Shown: one piece after another, positions 15,504 through 28,005 of the stretch | Layout of the letters: each line of letters starts with the position of its first letter | How positions within the stretch are numbered: position 1 is the stretch's first letter | Origin: Knoellia sp. S7-12 | GTDB lineage: Bacteria > Actinomycetota > Actinomycetes > Actinomycetales > Dermatophilaceae | Direction of reading: 5' to 3' | DNA length: 64,000 nucleotides | Assembly: GCF_040518285.1 (NCBI RefSeq) | Contig: NZ_CP155449.1 | Coordinates: forward strand, 1,364,001 to 1,428,000 | The notes under the pieces: generated by a model | Database searches by the model: none | The model's input: the letters and a program-made list of their open reading frames with translations, nothing else | What the model was told of the DNA's origin: nothing | Made by a program: the position numbers and the translations under genes

Positions 15504-16562
15504 GTGCCACCCAAACTGCTCGACGACCACGTCCGGTTCCGGTTCGTTCCGGGGGGCATGTCAGACGTGGTGGGAGCCTCCTTGGATTGCGACCCGGTCA
15601 TCCCGGGCGGTCGCGAGTTCACCCTCGTCGATGGCGTCTGGGAACTTTCCCTGCCGCGAGCTGACCTCCAGCGCATCGAGTACCGCTTCACCGTGACCCG
15701 ACCGACTGCGGACGGCGTCGCAGCCGAGACGATACTCGACCCGGACAACAGCCTTGTGGTCGAGACCGCGTTCGGCTCACGTTCCGTGATGCAGATGCCG
15801 GGGTATGCCGTGCCGTCCTGGCTGTCTGCACCTTCTGTGGTCGGTGGCTTCACTCCGATGTCACTTGCGGGTGAGACCACGGACGACGTGCCGGTGACGG
15901 TGTGGGCGCCGGAGGGGACTGAGGGGCTGGCACTGCCGCTCCTGCTCGTCCACGATGGCCCTGAGTACGACCAGCTGGCCTCGATCACGCACTTCTCCGG
16001 AGCCATGATCGCGTCCGGCGTGCTGCCCCCACACCGGGTCGCGCTGGTGCATCCGGTGCTTCGTGACGCGTGGTACTCCGGGTCGCCCAAGTATCTGAGA
16101 ACCATTGCGGGAGAGGGCATTGCGCGGCTCCACGACCAGGCGCCGATCGCCGGCCCGGTGGTCGTCATGGGTGCCAGCCTCGGAGGTCTCACGGCTCTGC
16201 TCGTCGGGCTGCTCGACGTCGATGACATCGGTGGGGTCTTCTCGCAGTCAGGGTCGTTTTTCCATGCTCGGCTCGATGAACAGGAGAGCTCCTACAAGTA
16301 CTTCGGGCGGATCTCACGCCGGGTCCAGGAGATCCTCGACACTCGCTCCACGAGCCGGCCACTGCGGATCGGGCTGACGTGCGGCTCCCTCGAGGAGAAC
16401 GTCGGCAACAACCGAGTGATGGCTGCGGCGCTGCAGCGCGCGGGTCACCATGTCACCCACACCGAGTTGGCCGACCTCCACAACTACACGGCGTGGCGCG
16501 ACGCGCTGGACCCTCATCTCACCGAAGTGTTGCGGGACGTGTGGGGGAAGGCGCAAGGATAG
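15504..16562 (+). CDS. Esterase-fold (enterochelin esterase / PF00756-like) protein
   Basis: A 352-residue protein starting at GTG 15504, one base after the preceding stop. The N-terminal third is a beta-sandwich-like region with SLPRADLQRIEYRFTVTRP, as in enterochelin-esterase N-domains. An alpha/beta hydrolase core follows: LPLLLVHDGPEYDQLASI, HRVALVHPVLRDAWYSGSPK, the nucleophile elbow VVMGASLGGLTALLVG (Ser in G-A-S-L-G), GVFSQSGSFFH, and a late His in ELADLHNYTAWRDAL. The protein appears cytoplasmic, as no signal peptide is seen. It is followed 5 bases later by a second esterase-like gene and then an ATP-grasp gene. The substrate is unknown. Confidence 0.8.
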   Translation: MPPKLLDDHVRFRFVPGGMSDVVGASLDCDPVIPGGREFTLVDGVWELSLPRADLQRIEYRFTVTRPTADGVAAETILDPDNSLVVETAFGSRSVMQMPGYAVPSWLSAPSVVGGFTPMSLAGETTDDVPVTVWAPEGTEGLALPLLLVHDGPEYDQLASITHFSGAMIASGVLPPHRVALVHPVLRDAWYSGSPKYLRTIAGEGIARLHDQAPIAGPVVVMGASLGGLTALLVGLLDVDDIGGVFSQSGSFFHARLDEQESSYKYFGRISRRVQEILDTRSTSRPLRIGLTCGSLEENVGNNRVMAAALQRAGHHVTHTELADLHNYTAWRDALDPHLTEVLRDVWGKAQG

Positions 16563-16567
16563 AGCGC

Positions 16568-17314
16568 ATGCACCGCGCCGAAGCCCGACTCCGACTGCCC
16601 GGCCATGACGTCGAGCTCACGGTGGTGCGCCACGGACACTACGGCCGACCGTTGCTGGCATTCCCCAGTGAGGGAGGAAGTGCTGCGGACTTCGAGGCTC
16701 ACGGGATGCTCGACTCCATCCGAGACCTGGTCGAGGCCGGCCGGGTGAGTGTCTTTGCGGTGGACTCGTTGGATGGCTGGACCTGGTCGGCCAATGACGT
16801 CCCCACCGATGAGCGGGCCGCCCGACACGGTGCCTATCAGTCCTGGCTGGAGCACGCCGTCGTCCCGTGGATTGCCGACCAAACCAGTGGTGAAACCGAG
16901 CTGATCACCTTCGGGGTCTCTCTCGGTGCCTATCACGCGGTGCAGTTCGCCCTGCAGCGCGCGGACCTGGCCCCGTTGGCGATCGGGTTCTCCGGCAACT
17001 ATGACCCGACGACCTGGAACGCCTGGGGCGATCTCGGCGACGCGACCTACTTTGCCAACCCCACGGCATACGTGCCAGGTCTGCATGGTGAGCACCTCGA
17101 GTGGCTGCGTGAACACCTCTCGATCCTGCTCGTCGTGGGGGAGGGGCCGTTCGAGGAGAGCCCGACGGGGGCGCTGAGCTCGACCCGCGCCTTCGCGGGA
17201 CTGTTGCGGGAGAGCGGCATTCGCCACGAGCTCGACGTGTGGGGACATGACTCTGCCCACGACTGGCCGTGGTGGCAGAGACAGCTCGCGCACCACCTCC
17301 CACGCTTCGTCTGA
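16568..17314 (+). CDS. Second esterase-family alpha/beta hydrolase
   Basis: A 248-residue protein starting at ATG 16568 (MHRAEARLRLPGHDVELTVV), 5 bases after the first esterase. Core features are GRPLLAFPSEGGSAADFEAHG, VFAVDSLDGWTWSANDVP, the nucleophile elbow ITFGVSLGAYHAVQFALQ (Ser in G-V-S-L-G) and the terminal WGHDSAHDWPWWQRQLAHHL, which supplies the His. Proteins of this type recur next to the other esterase and an ATP-grasp protein, and their joint reaction is not known to me. No signal peptide is present, so it should act in the cytoplasm. The 66 bases to the ATP-grasp gene may allow separate initiation. Confidence 0.8.
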   Translation: MHRAEARLRLPGHDVELTVVRHGHYGRPLLAFPSEGGSAADFEAHGMLDSIRDLVEAGRVSVFAVDSLDGWTWSANDVPTDERAARHGAYQSWLEHAVVPWIADQTSGETELITFGVSLGAYHAVQFALQRADLAPLAIGFSGNYDPTTWNAWGDLGDATYFANPTAYVPGLHGEHLEWLREHLSILLVVGEGPFEESPTGALSSTRAFAGLLRESGIRHELDVWGHDSAHDWPWWQRQLAHHLPRFV

Positions 17315-17380
17315 ACTGCCTGACCCAGTGAACCTGCTGCACCACCCAACCCTGCAACACGAACGACGAAGGACGCACAC

Positions 17381-18643
17381 ATGGCACCGAAGACCGACCA
17401 CCTCATCGGGCTCCTCCTCGGCGCCGAGGACGACTGGCCCACAGCGTTCGAGGCGATGGCTCGGCGGCTCGGAGTGATCCGCACGGCAGACGGGGCCGAC
17501 CACCGGGTGACGACGGAGCGATTGTCGATCGAGCCGTTCAACCTGCGCGACCAGCCGCGCCAGGACCTCGTCATCGATCGACTCGCCCACTGGTACTACC
17601 ACCCGCGCGAGTGGCTCAAGAAGGTCTCGCTCATGGACGACGTCTATCTGCTCAACAGCCCGTTCACGTTCCAGTCCATGGAGAAGCACTCGGCCTACTG
17701 CGCGCTGATGCGGCTGGGGATGCACGTCCCGGACACGGTGCTCGTGCCCTACAAGAACCCGGTCGACAACGCGCGCTGGGCCTACACGTCGAGCCGCTAC
17801 AACCAGCAGTTCGACCTTGCTGGCATCGCCGAGAAGATCGGCTACCCCCTCTTCATGAAGCCGTTCGACGGCGGCGCGTGGCGTGGGGTGTCGATGATCA
17901 AGGACCGCGAGGCCCTGCACCATGCCTATGACGAGTCCGGTGAGATGCTCATGCACCTGCAGAAGTCGGTGGACGGATTCGAGGTGTTTGCAAGGGCGCT
18001 CACGATCGGACCCGAGACAATGGTGATGAACTTCCGGCCCGACGAGCCGATGCACAACCGCTATGCCGTCGATCACGGCTTCCTGTCCGAGGAGACCGGG
18101 CGTGAGGCGATCACCATCGCGCAGACCGTCAACGCGTTCTTCCGGTGGGAGTTCAATTCCTGCGAGATGCTCGTGAAGGACGGGGTCGTCCACCCCATCG
18201 ACTACGCGAACGCCTGCCCTGACGTGTCGGTCACGTCCCTGCACTATTACTTCCCGTGGGCGATGAAGGCCCTGCTCCGGTGGTCGGTCTTTTGCACCGT
18301 CACGGGCCGCAAGGCTCGCACCCAGGTCGACATCGACCCGTGGTTCGCCATCGCGGACGACGGGGCGCTCGACTACCAGGGCAAGCTCGCGGCATACCAG
18401 GGCATGTCGAACAACTACTTCGAGACCGAGCGCTACCAGGAGTTCTGCGCCACCTCACTGCCGCACGTCGATGAGATGGTGCACGACTGGATCGGGTCAG
18501 ACGAGTTCAGCACCCTGCTGCGCTCCACGATCCACCAGACCTATCCGCCGCACGAGTGGGAGAAGTTCGAGGGCCACTTCGGCGGCCTGCTCGGGATGTG
18601 GCTCACCGACGAGCAGCACCGATTGACCTCCACTCCAAACTGA
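17381..18643 (+). CDS. ATP-grasp-fold protein of unknown substrate
   Basis: A 420-residue protein starting at ATG 17381. It shows the ATP-grasp order. An N-terminal pre-grasp region carries LIGLLLGAEDDWPTAFEAMA and IEPFNLRDQPRQDLVIDRL. The ATP-binding core has GYPLFMKPFDGGAWRGVSMI (phosphate-contacting Lys and Gly-rich loop), and the catalytic segment is WEFNSCEMLVKDGVVHPIDY with NACPD (metal-binding acidic/Asn residues). Such enzymes form amide or thioester bonds through an acyl phosphate. The tight linkage to two esterase-fold proteins suggests that they make, trim or release the ligated product. I know no characterised pathway for this trio. It ends just before a long inverted repeat. Confidence 0.78.
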   Translation: MAPKTDHLIGLLLGAEDDWPTAFEAMARRLGVIRTADGADHRVTTERLSIEPFNLRDQPRQDLVIDRLAHWYYHPREWLKKVSLMDDVYLLNSPFTFQSMEKHSAYCALMRLGMHVPDTVLVPYKNPVDNARWAYTSSRYNQQFDLAGIAEKIGYPLFMKPFDGGAWRGVSMIKDREALHHAYDESGEMLMHLQKSVDGFEVFARALTIGPETMVMNFRPDEPMHNRYAVDHGFLSEETGREAITIAQTVNAFFRWEFNSCEMLVKDGVVHPIDYANACPDVSVTSLHYYFPWAMKALLRWSVFCTVTGRKARTQVDIDPWFAIADDGALDYQGKLAAYQGMSNNYFETERYQEFCATSLPHVDEMVHDWIGSDEFSTLLRSTIHQTYPPHEWEKFEGHFGGLLGMWLTDEQHRLTSTPN

Positions 18644-18648
18644 CCGTT

Positions 18649-18713
18649 CGACTTATTGCCCGTTGGGACAGTGAGGAGCCCAGCGACGAACTGTCCCAAC
18701 GGGCAATAAGTCG
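18649..18713. repeat. Inverted-repeat element A with 23-bp perfect stem
   Basis: The left arm at 18649-18671 begins CGACTTATTGC and ends GGGACAG. The right arm at 18691-18713 is its exact reverse complement and ends GCAATAAGTCG. The 19-base loop contains CCCAGCGACGAA. It shares ends, the GGGACAG/CTGTCCC block and the loop tail with the element at 30616-30681, but the inner five base pairs differ in both arms. It lies between the convergent ATP-grasp and pgm genes, so a bidirectional terminator is a minimal role. Confidence 0.85.
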
Positions 18714-18731
18714 GGGTTGCGGAACCTGGTG

Positions 18732-20392
<1,661 letters not shown>

Positions 20393-20396
<4 letters not shown>

Positions 20397-22624
20397 TTGG
20401 CTTCCTCCTTGGTGACAGGTGCCGGTTCATCGACGACCGGCGCGAGATAGAGCGTTGTGAGACCGGCGAGCCGCACGGTGACGTGGAAGGGCTGGTTGTT
20501 CCAGCCCTCCTCGACCGCGTCGAACTCGAGCCCGGCCTGGCTCGGCGTGCCGTGCTGGTCGTAGCCGCTGGTGTCGAGCACGACCTTCCACCGGCCGCCT
20601 CGAGGCACCCCGACGCGCAGCCACTCCTTCGCTTCGCCGCCGAAGTTCACGACAGCTGCCACGACGTCACCGGATGACCGGCCGGCGTCCTCGAAGCGCA
20701 CGAACGAGTAGGTGTTGCCCAGGTTGTCGTCGGCGTCGAGCCACTCGAAACCTGCAGGCTGCGAGTCGAGCGCCCACAGCGCCGGATGGGCGCGATAGAG
20801 GCGATTGAGCTCCTTGACGAGGTTGTGGACGCGATAGTGGCCGGGCTGGTCGAGCAGCCACCAGTCGAGCGACTTGCCGTCGGCCCACTCACTGGGCTGC
20901 GCGAACTCGCACCCCATGAACAGCAGCTGCTTGCCGGGGTGCGCCCACATGTAGGCGAGATAGGTGCGGACCGTCGCGAGCTGCTCGTTCCGGCTGCCCG
21001 GGGCCTTGTTGACGAGCGAGCCCTTGCCGTGGACGACCTCGTCGTGGCTGATCGGCAGGAGGTAGTTCTCGCTGAACGCATACATGAGCGCGAAGGTCAG
21101 CTTGTGGTGATGGTGCTGTCGGTCGATCGGCTTCTCGCCGAGATAGCTCAGCGAGTCGTTCATCCAGCCCATGTTCCACTTCAGGCCGAACCCGAGTCCG
21201 CCGCCGCTCGTCTCCTTGGTGACTCCCGGCCAGGACGTGGACTCCTCGGCGATCGTGACAATGCCGGGGACCCGCTTGTATGCCGTGGCGTTGGTCTCCT
21301 GGAGCAGGCCGATGGCTTCGAGGTGCTCGCGTCCGCCGTGGACGTTGGGGAGCCACTCGCCGTCGTTGCGGGAGTAGTCGAGATAGAGCATCGAGGCGAC
21401 GGCGTCGACGCGCAGGCCGTCGATGTGGAACTCCTCGAGCCAGTAGAGCGCGTTGGCGACGAGGAAGTTGCGGACCTCGAGCCGACCGAAGTTGAAGATG
21501 TGTGTGCCCCAGTCGGGCTGGTCGCCGCGCCGCGGGTCCGGGTGCTCATAGAGCGGCAGGCCGTCGAAGCGCGCCAGGGCCCATTCGTCGCGGGGGAAGT
21601 GCCCGGGCACCCAGTCGAGGATGACGCCAATTCCAGCCTGGTGCAACGTATCCACGAGGAACTTGAAGTCATCGGGTGTGCCGAAGCGCGACGTGGGGGC
21701 GTAGTAGCCGGTGACCTGATAGCCCCATGACGGACCGTAGGGGTGCTCCATCACGGGCATGAACTCGACGTGGGTGAAGCCGAGGTCGACGACGTAGTTG
21801 ACGAGGTGCTCGGCCAGCTCGCGGTAGGAGAGCCCCTGGCGCCACGAGCCCAGGTGAACCTCGTAGACGCTCATGGGTCCTGCGTGCGGGTTGCCCTCGG
21901 CCCGAGCCGACATCCACGAGCCATCGCCCCACTCGTGCCCGGCCTCGTCCACGACGGAACCGGTCAGCGGCGGGATCTCGGTGCGACGCGCCATGGGGTC
22001 CGCCTTGGCGCGCACGATGTCGTCGGCACCGCGGATCTCGTACTTGTAGATCGAACCTGCGCCGATCTCGGGGATGAACAGCTCCCAGACTCCACTGGCG
22101 CCAATGAGGCGCATCGGATGGATGCGCCCATCCCACCCGTTGAAGTCACCCACGACCCGGACGGCCTTGGCGCGCGGTGCCCACACCGCGAAGGAGGTCC
22201 CGCGCACGGTCCCGAGCGGGCCGGCATACTCACGCACGCGGGCACCGAGGACGGTCCACAGCTCCTCGTGGCGGCCTTCGCCGACGAGGTGCAGGTCGAT
22301 CTGGCCGAGGGTCGGCGCAAAACGGTAGGGGTCGTCCTGCAGGTGCTCGACGCCGTCGGCCCACGCGACGAGAAGTCGGTAGTCCATCGTCTGCGTCGTG
22401 CCTGCGCGCACCGCAGTCCACACACCCTCGGCCTCGTGCTCGAGCGTCAGCTCCTCGCCGTCCTCGAAGCGCACGCGCACCGACGTCGCCATCGGGCGCA
22501 GCGCGCGGATGCGCAGCCCACCGTCCTCGAGGTGCTGGCCGAGGAGGTCATGCGGTTGCTGGTGACGCCCCTGGATGAGGGCGCTGATCGCGCCGCTGAC
22601 TTCATGGGCGGGGGTGGGACTCAC
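20393..22624 (-). CDS. glgB: 1,4-alpha-glucan branching enzyme
   Basis: A 743-residue GH13_9 enzyme that cuts alpha-1,4 chains and re-attaches them in alpha-1,6 linkage. I start it at GTG 22624, whose GTGA overlaps the mak stop codon; the in-frame residues upstream show no homology. Domains in order: an N-terminal N1 domain, a CBM48 module ([25 protein letters not shown] starts it, about 150-250), the catalytic barrel with [29 protein letters not shown] (nucleophile Asp), [12 protein letters not shown] (acid/base Glu) and [15 protein letters not shown], and the C-terminal beta domain. In the GlgE pathway it branches the linear glucan produced from maltose-1-phosphate. It is translationally coupled on both sides. 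Confidence 0.95.
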
Positions 22625-24109
22625 GGGGTCTCCTCGGGTGGTGCGGTGGCGTTCGTGGCCGGGCGGAAACCCGCAGCCAGCCGTTCGATCGCGGCGAGCG
22701 GGATGTCGACCCACGACGGTCGGTTGCGGACTTCGTAGACGACTTCGTACATCGCCTTGTCGAGCTCGAATGCCGCGAGCAGCGCGGACCGCTCGCGCGG
22801 ATCCTCGCCGGCGGTGGCGGCATAGCCGTCAAGAAAGGCCTGCTGGGTCTGGGCGACCCACTCGCGCGCGGATGCACCGGCCGAGTGCTCGATCGCTCCG
22901 CCGGCGTAGTCAAGGCTGCGCAGCATCCCTGCGACGTCGCGCATCCGCTGGTCGGGCTGGGTGCGCTCCGCGAGCGGGCGCAACGGCTCACCCTCGAAGT
23001 CGAGCAGCACCCACCCACCGTCCGAGGTGTGCAGCACCTGCCCCAGGTGGAAGTCGCCGTGAATCCGCTGCAGCGCAGGCCAGTTCACCTGCTCCGCAGC
23101 GTCGAAGATCGCCGACACCGCTTCGTCATGGTCGTGCAGCGCGCCCACCTCGGCAGCCGCGGCGGCGAATCGCTCGCGCATCCCCTGGACGATTTCGCGT
23201 GCGGTCTCGGGGCTCGTCGCGGTCGTGCCGAGCGCGTCGGCGAGCATGGCGTGCACCTCGGCCGTGGCCTCGCCGAGCGCACGCGTGGGTCCGCTGAAGT
23301 CCTCGCCCGCACGCACCGCCTCGAGCGCCACCCGCCAGGCGTCCTCGACGCCGGGCAGGAACTCCTGCGCAAACACGAAGTGCCCGTATGCCGTGCGCCC
23401 ACCTTCGGTGCCCGGCTCACCCGTGTCGGTGGGCGCGGGTGAGGGCTCGGGCCACTGACCGGCCACCGACCCGACGACCGCGGGGACCCGCCGGGAACCG
23501 TGCTCGACGAGGGCCGATTGGAGGACGACGTCGGGATTCTCGCCGGCCGAGAGCATCCGGAACACCTTGACGATGACCGGGACCAGGTCGCCATCGCCAT
23601 CGACGCACTGGAGGATGACCGAGGAGTTGGACTGCTCGCCGGAGAGGACCTTGGAGTCGTGCACGGTGACGTCGCGCGACCACGCAGGTCCCGGTGTCGC
23701 GACGACCGTGTCGTCAAAGGCGTCGCTCGCGGCCGACGACTCGGCAGGCACCCGGCCCTGGATGAGCTCGAGCAGCTGAGCGGCATACACAGGGTCGTGG
23801 GGTGCGTCGTAGACCCAACGGGTGCCGAGCACGGAGTGCTCGGTGACGCCGACGAGCGCCGGCTCGAGCTCGGGCACCGGCATGGAGCGATAGGTGAGCG
23901 GCACCTGATAGGCGATCGGCGACGGACCCGAGTCGTCCGCGACGATCAGCACTTCGACACCGACCTCACCGACGGGGTCGCCGAGTCTCCACGACGCGAG
24001 GCGACGCAGTGACGGGGAGGTGCCCTTGGCGGCATACCAACGCTGTGAACCCATCCATGCTTCGATGAGCTCGAGCTTGGTCGGCGTGATGTTGGCGCCC
24101 TTGTGGATC

Positions 24110-24117
<8 letters not shown>
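22621..24117 (-). CDS. mak: Maltokinase (Pep2)
   Basis: A 498-residue enzyme that phosphorylates maltose with ATP to give maltose-1-phosphate, the GlgE donor. I start it at GTG 24117 (followed by AEIHKGANITPTKLEL), which overlaps the treS stop by 8 bases. The N-terminal lobe carries LIEAWMGSQRWYAAKG, the motif typical of actinobacterial maltokinases. The kinase-like core has SNSSVILQCVDGDGDLVPVI, the catalytic-loop IHGDFHLGQVLHT and the metal-binding VLLDFEGEP. The length is somewhat above that of mycobacterial enzymes, owing partly to a Pro-rich insert around PEPSPAPTDTGEPGTEGG. It is separate from TreS here, not fused, but the overlap would favour assembly of a TreS-Mak complex. Confidence 0.93.
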
Positions 24118-25822
<1,705 letters not shown>

Positions 25823-25825
25823 TCG

Positions 25826-27871
25826 TCAGTACCTCTTCAGTTCGATGATGTGGACCGGCTCGTGGTCGGGGCCGAGTTGAACCATGGCCTCGCGCAGGAA
25901 GCTCCACCACGTGTCGGTGATGAGGTCGTGCGCGCGGAACCCCTCGTCGGGGTGCAGCCCGAGGGCGGGCATGTCGAAGACGACGCGGCTCCACCGGGTG
26001 CTGTGCGGGTCGAGGTTGGCGATGACGATGATGACGTCCTCGTGCGCCGGGGTGCCGGTCGCCTCGTCGGCGGGGACGACGCGACGCTTGCTGAACACGA
26101 TGATGTTCTCGTCGTCGGCGTGGTGGAACGTGATGTTGCGCAGCCAGTGCAGGGCCGGGTGCTCGCGCCGGATCTCGTTGAGGCGGCGGAGATACCACGC
26201 GAGCGACTGCCCCTCGCGGGGGCCGCCGGGCTCGAAGTCCTCCCAACGGCGGTTGCGGTACTGGTACTTCTCGTTGTCGATCTGTTCCTCGGCGCCTGGG
26301 CGCGCGACGTGCTCCATGAGCTCGTAGCCGGTGTAGATCCCATAGGTCGGGACGAGGGTGCCCGCCAGCGCCGCGCGCAACTTCCAGGCCGCCGGACCAC
26401 CGAACTGCATGTAGGGCGTGAGGATGTCGTGCGTCGTCGGCCAGAAGCTCGGCCGCATGTAGTGCGCGGTCTCGGTCGCGAGCTCGGTGACGTACTCCTC
26501 GAGGTCGGGCTTGGTGTTGCGCCACGCGTAGTAGGTGTAGCTCTGCTGGAAACCGGCCTTGGCGAGCGTGCGCATCATCGCCGGCTTCGTGAACGCCTCG
26601 GACAGCCAGATGATCTCGGGGTGGTCGATGGCCACGTCCTGAATCAGCCACTGCCAGAACTCAACTGGCTTCGTGTGCGGGTTGTCGACGCGGAAGAGCG
26701 TGACGCCGTGGTCGATCCAGACCTGGATCATCCGGCGCATCTCCGCATAGGAGCCGGCGGGGTCGTTGTCGAAGTTCAGGGGGAAGATGTCCTGATACTT
26801 CTTCGGCGGATTCTCGGCGAACGCGATCGTCCCGTCGGCGCGCGTCGTGAACCACTCCGGGTGCTCGGCGACCCACGGGTGGTCGGGGGAGCACTGCAGC
26901 GCGATGTCCATCGCGACCTCGAGACCGAGCCGGCGGGCCTCGGTGACAAAGAAGTCGAAGTCCTCGAACGTCCCCAGGTCGGGGTGGATCGCGTCGTGCC
27001 CACCGTCCGGGGAGCCGATGGCATAGGGGCTGCCCGGGTCCTCGGGCCCTGCGTCGAGCGTGTTGTTGGGCCCCTTCTTGGCGGCCTGTCCAATCGGGTG
27101 GATCGGGGTGAGATAGATGACGTCGAAGCCCATGCCTGCGACGGCAGCGAGGCGCTTGGCCGCGGTGCGCAGGGTCCCGGAGCGCCACGTGTGGGTCTCG
27201 TCGTCGTAGACCGCACCTTCGCTGCGCGGGAAGAATTCGTACCAGGCGCCGGTGAGGGCGAGCTGACGCTCCACAAGCAGGGGGTATGCCGTGCTCGGGC
27301 TGACGTGGTCCCTCACCGGAGTGCCCGACAGCTCTGCGTGGACCGGTCCGTGGGTCACGGCCGACAGGCGCACCTGCGGAGGACGGGTCTCGTCGCGCAG
27401 GGCGGCGGCTCCGGCCTCGAGGATCGCGCGACCCTCGGCGGTGCGGTCCTCGGTCCCGGCGGCCCGATCGAGGAGTTGGGCGCCCTCAGCAAGCATGAGG
27501 GCAGTGTCGACATCGGCCTGGATCTTGACCGTCGCGTCGTGCTCCCAGGTGCCGAAGGGGTCTGACCACCCCTCCACCCGGAAGGTCCACAGGCCGGCGC
27601 TGTCGGCCGACACCACGGCTTCCCACGTGTTGAGACCGGGGTTGGTGCAGACCATCTGCGTGACGTGGTCGACGCCCGCGGGATCAGTGAGGACGACAGA
27701 GGCGCTGACGGCGTCGTGACCCTCGCGGACGACAGTCGCTTCGACGAGGAAGGTCTCTGCCACCACGGACTTCGTGGGGCGGGCGCCGCCGTCGACGAGA
27801 GGGGAGACGTCAATGACGGGGATTCGGCCGAAAGGGGTCTGGGGCGGGGTGCTGAGAGGTGTGGCGGTCAC
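25826..27871 (-). CDS. glgE: Alpha-1,4-glucan:maltose-1-phosphate maltosyltransferase
   Basis: A 681-residue GH13_3 enzyme that extends alpha-1,4-glucan using maltose-1-phosphate. It starts at GTG 27871 with TAGCGT 6 bases upstream and no ribosome-binding site, suggesting a leaderless message. The N-terminal half holds a beta-sandwich and helical dimer region. The barrel contains the nucleophile Asp396 in TLFRVDNPHTKP and the acid/base Glu425 in IIWLSEAFTKP. FFPRSEGAVYDDET and YLTPIHPIGQAAKKGPNN are also GlgE-typical. It is first gene of the minus-strand operon glgE-treS-mak-glgB-pgm and divergent from glgP. The 134-base intergenic region holds several candidate operators. Confidence 0.96.
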   Translation of the reverse strand: MTATPLSTPPQTPFGRIPVIDVSPLVDGGARPTKSVVAETFLVEATVVREGHDAVSASVVLTDPAGVDHVTQMVCTNPGLNTWEAVVSADSAGLWTFRVEGWSDPFGTWEHDATVKIQADVDTALMLAEGAQLLDRAAGTEDRTAEGRAILEAGAAALRDETRPPQVRLSAVTHGPVHAELSGTPVRDHVSPSTAYPLLVERQLALTGAWYEFFPRSEGAVYDDETHTWRSGTLRTAAKRLAAVAGMGFDVIYLTPIHPIGQAAKKGPNNTLDAGPEDPGSPYAIGSPDGGHDAIHPDLGTFEDFDFFVTEARRLGLEVAMDIALQCSPDHPWVAEHPEWFTTRADGTIAFAENPPKKYQDIFPLNFDNDPAGSYAEMRRMIQVWIDHGVTLFRVDNPHTKPVEFWQWLIQDVAIDHPEIIWLSEAFTKPAMMRTLAKAGFQQSYTYYAWRNTKPDLEEYVTELATETAHYMRPSFWPTTHDILTPYMQFGGPAAWKLRAALAGTLVPTYGIYTGYELMEHVARPGAEEQIDNEKYQYRNRRWEDFEPGGPREGQSLAWYLRRLNEIRREHPALHWLRNITFHHADDENIIVFSKRRVVPADEATGTPAHEDVIIVIANLDPHSTRWSRVVFDMPALGLHPDEGFRAHDLITDTWWSFLREAMVQLGPDHEPVHIIELKRY

Positions 27872-27905
27872 ACCGCGACGCTATCGTCCCGGGACCCCGA
27901 ACCAC

Positions 27906-27937
27906 GAGTCGTCCACGACTCATCGCCGACTCATCGC
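27906..27937. promoter_or_regulatory. Palindrome and tandem direct repeat in the glgE-glgP intergenic region
   Basis: GAGTCGT-CC-ACGACTC (27906-27921) is a perfect 7+7 palindrome. It runs into two head-to-tail copies of the 11-mer CGACTCATCGC at 27916-27926 and 27927-27937. Tandem 11-bp spacing, about one helical turn, suits cooperative binding of a regulator controlling the divergent glgE and glgP promoters. The bound factor is unknown. Confidence 0.5.
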
Positions 27938-27958
27938 TGCACGTCAGGGGGACAAGTG

Positions 27959-27971
27959 GGTAAACGTTTCC
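27959..27971. promoter_or_regulatory. Candidate LacI-family operator upstream of glgP
   Basis: GGTAAACGTTTCC is a near-perfect palindrome centred on a CG step with the AAACGTTT core typical of LacI/GalR-family operators. It lies 21 bases upstream of the proposed glgP -10 box, overlapping where the -35 region should be, which would fit repression of glgP. No LacI-type gene is in the window. Confidence 0.55.
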
Positions 27972-27991
27972 GCTTCGCGCAGAATTGACCC

Positions 27992-27997
27992 TAGGAT
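27992..27997 (+). promoter_or_regulatory. Candidate -10 box of glgP (leaderless)
   Basis: TAGGAT lies 8 bases before the GTG start of glgP at 28006. No Shine-Dalgarno sequence is present between them, so transcription would begin at or next to the start codon. Matches to a -35 consensus are weak. Confidence 0.45.
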
Positions 27998-28005
27998 GAC
28001 GCCTC

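Noticed and set aside
14381..16228. 615-codon antisense frame across the CnoX and esterase genes
   Set aside because: Low-complexity Ser/Arg/Pro composition and no motifs; the plus-strand genes explain the region.
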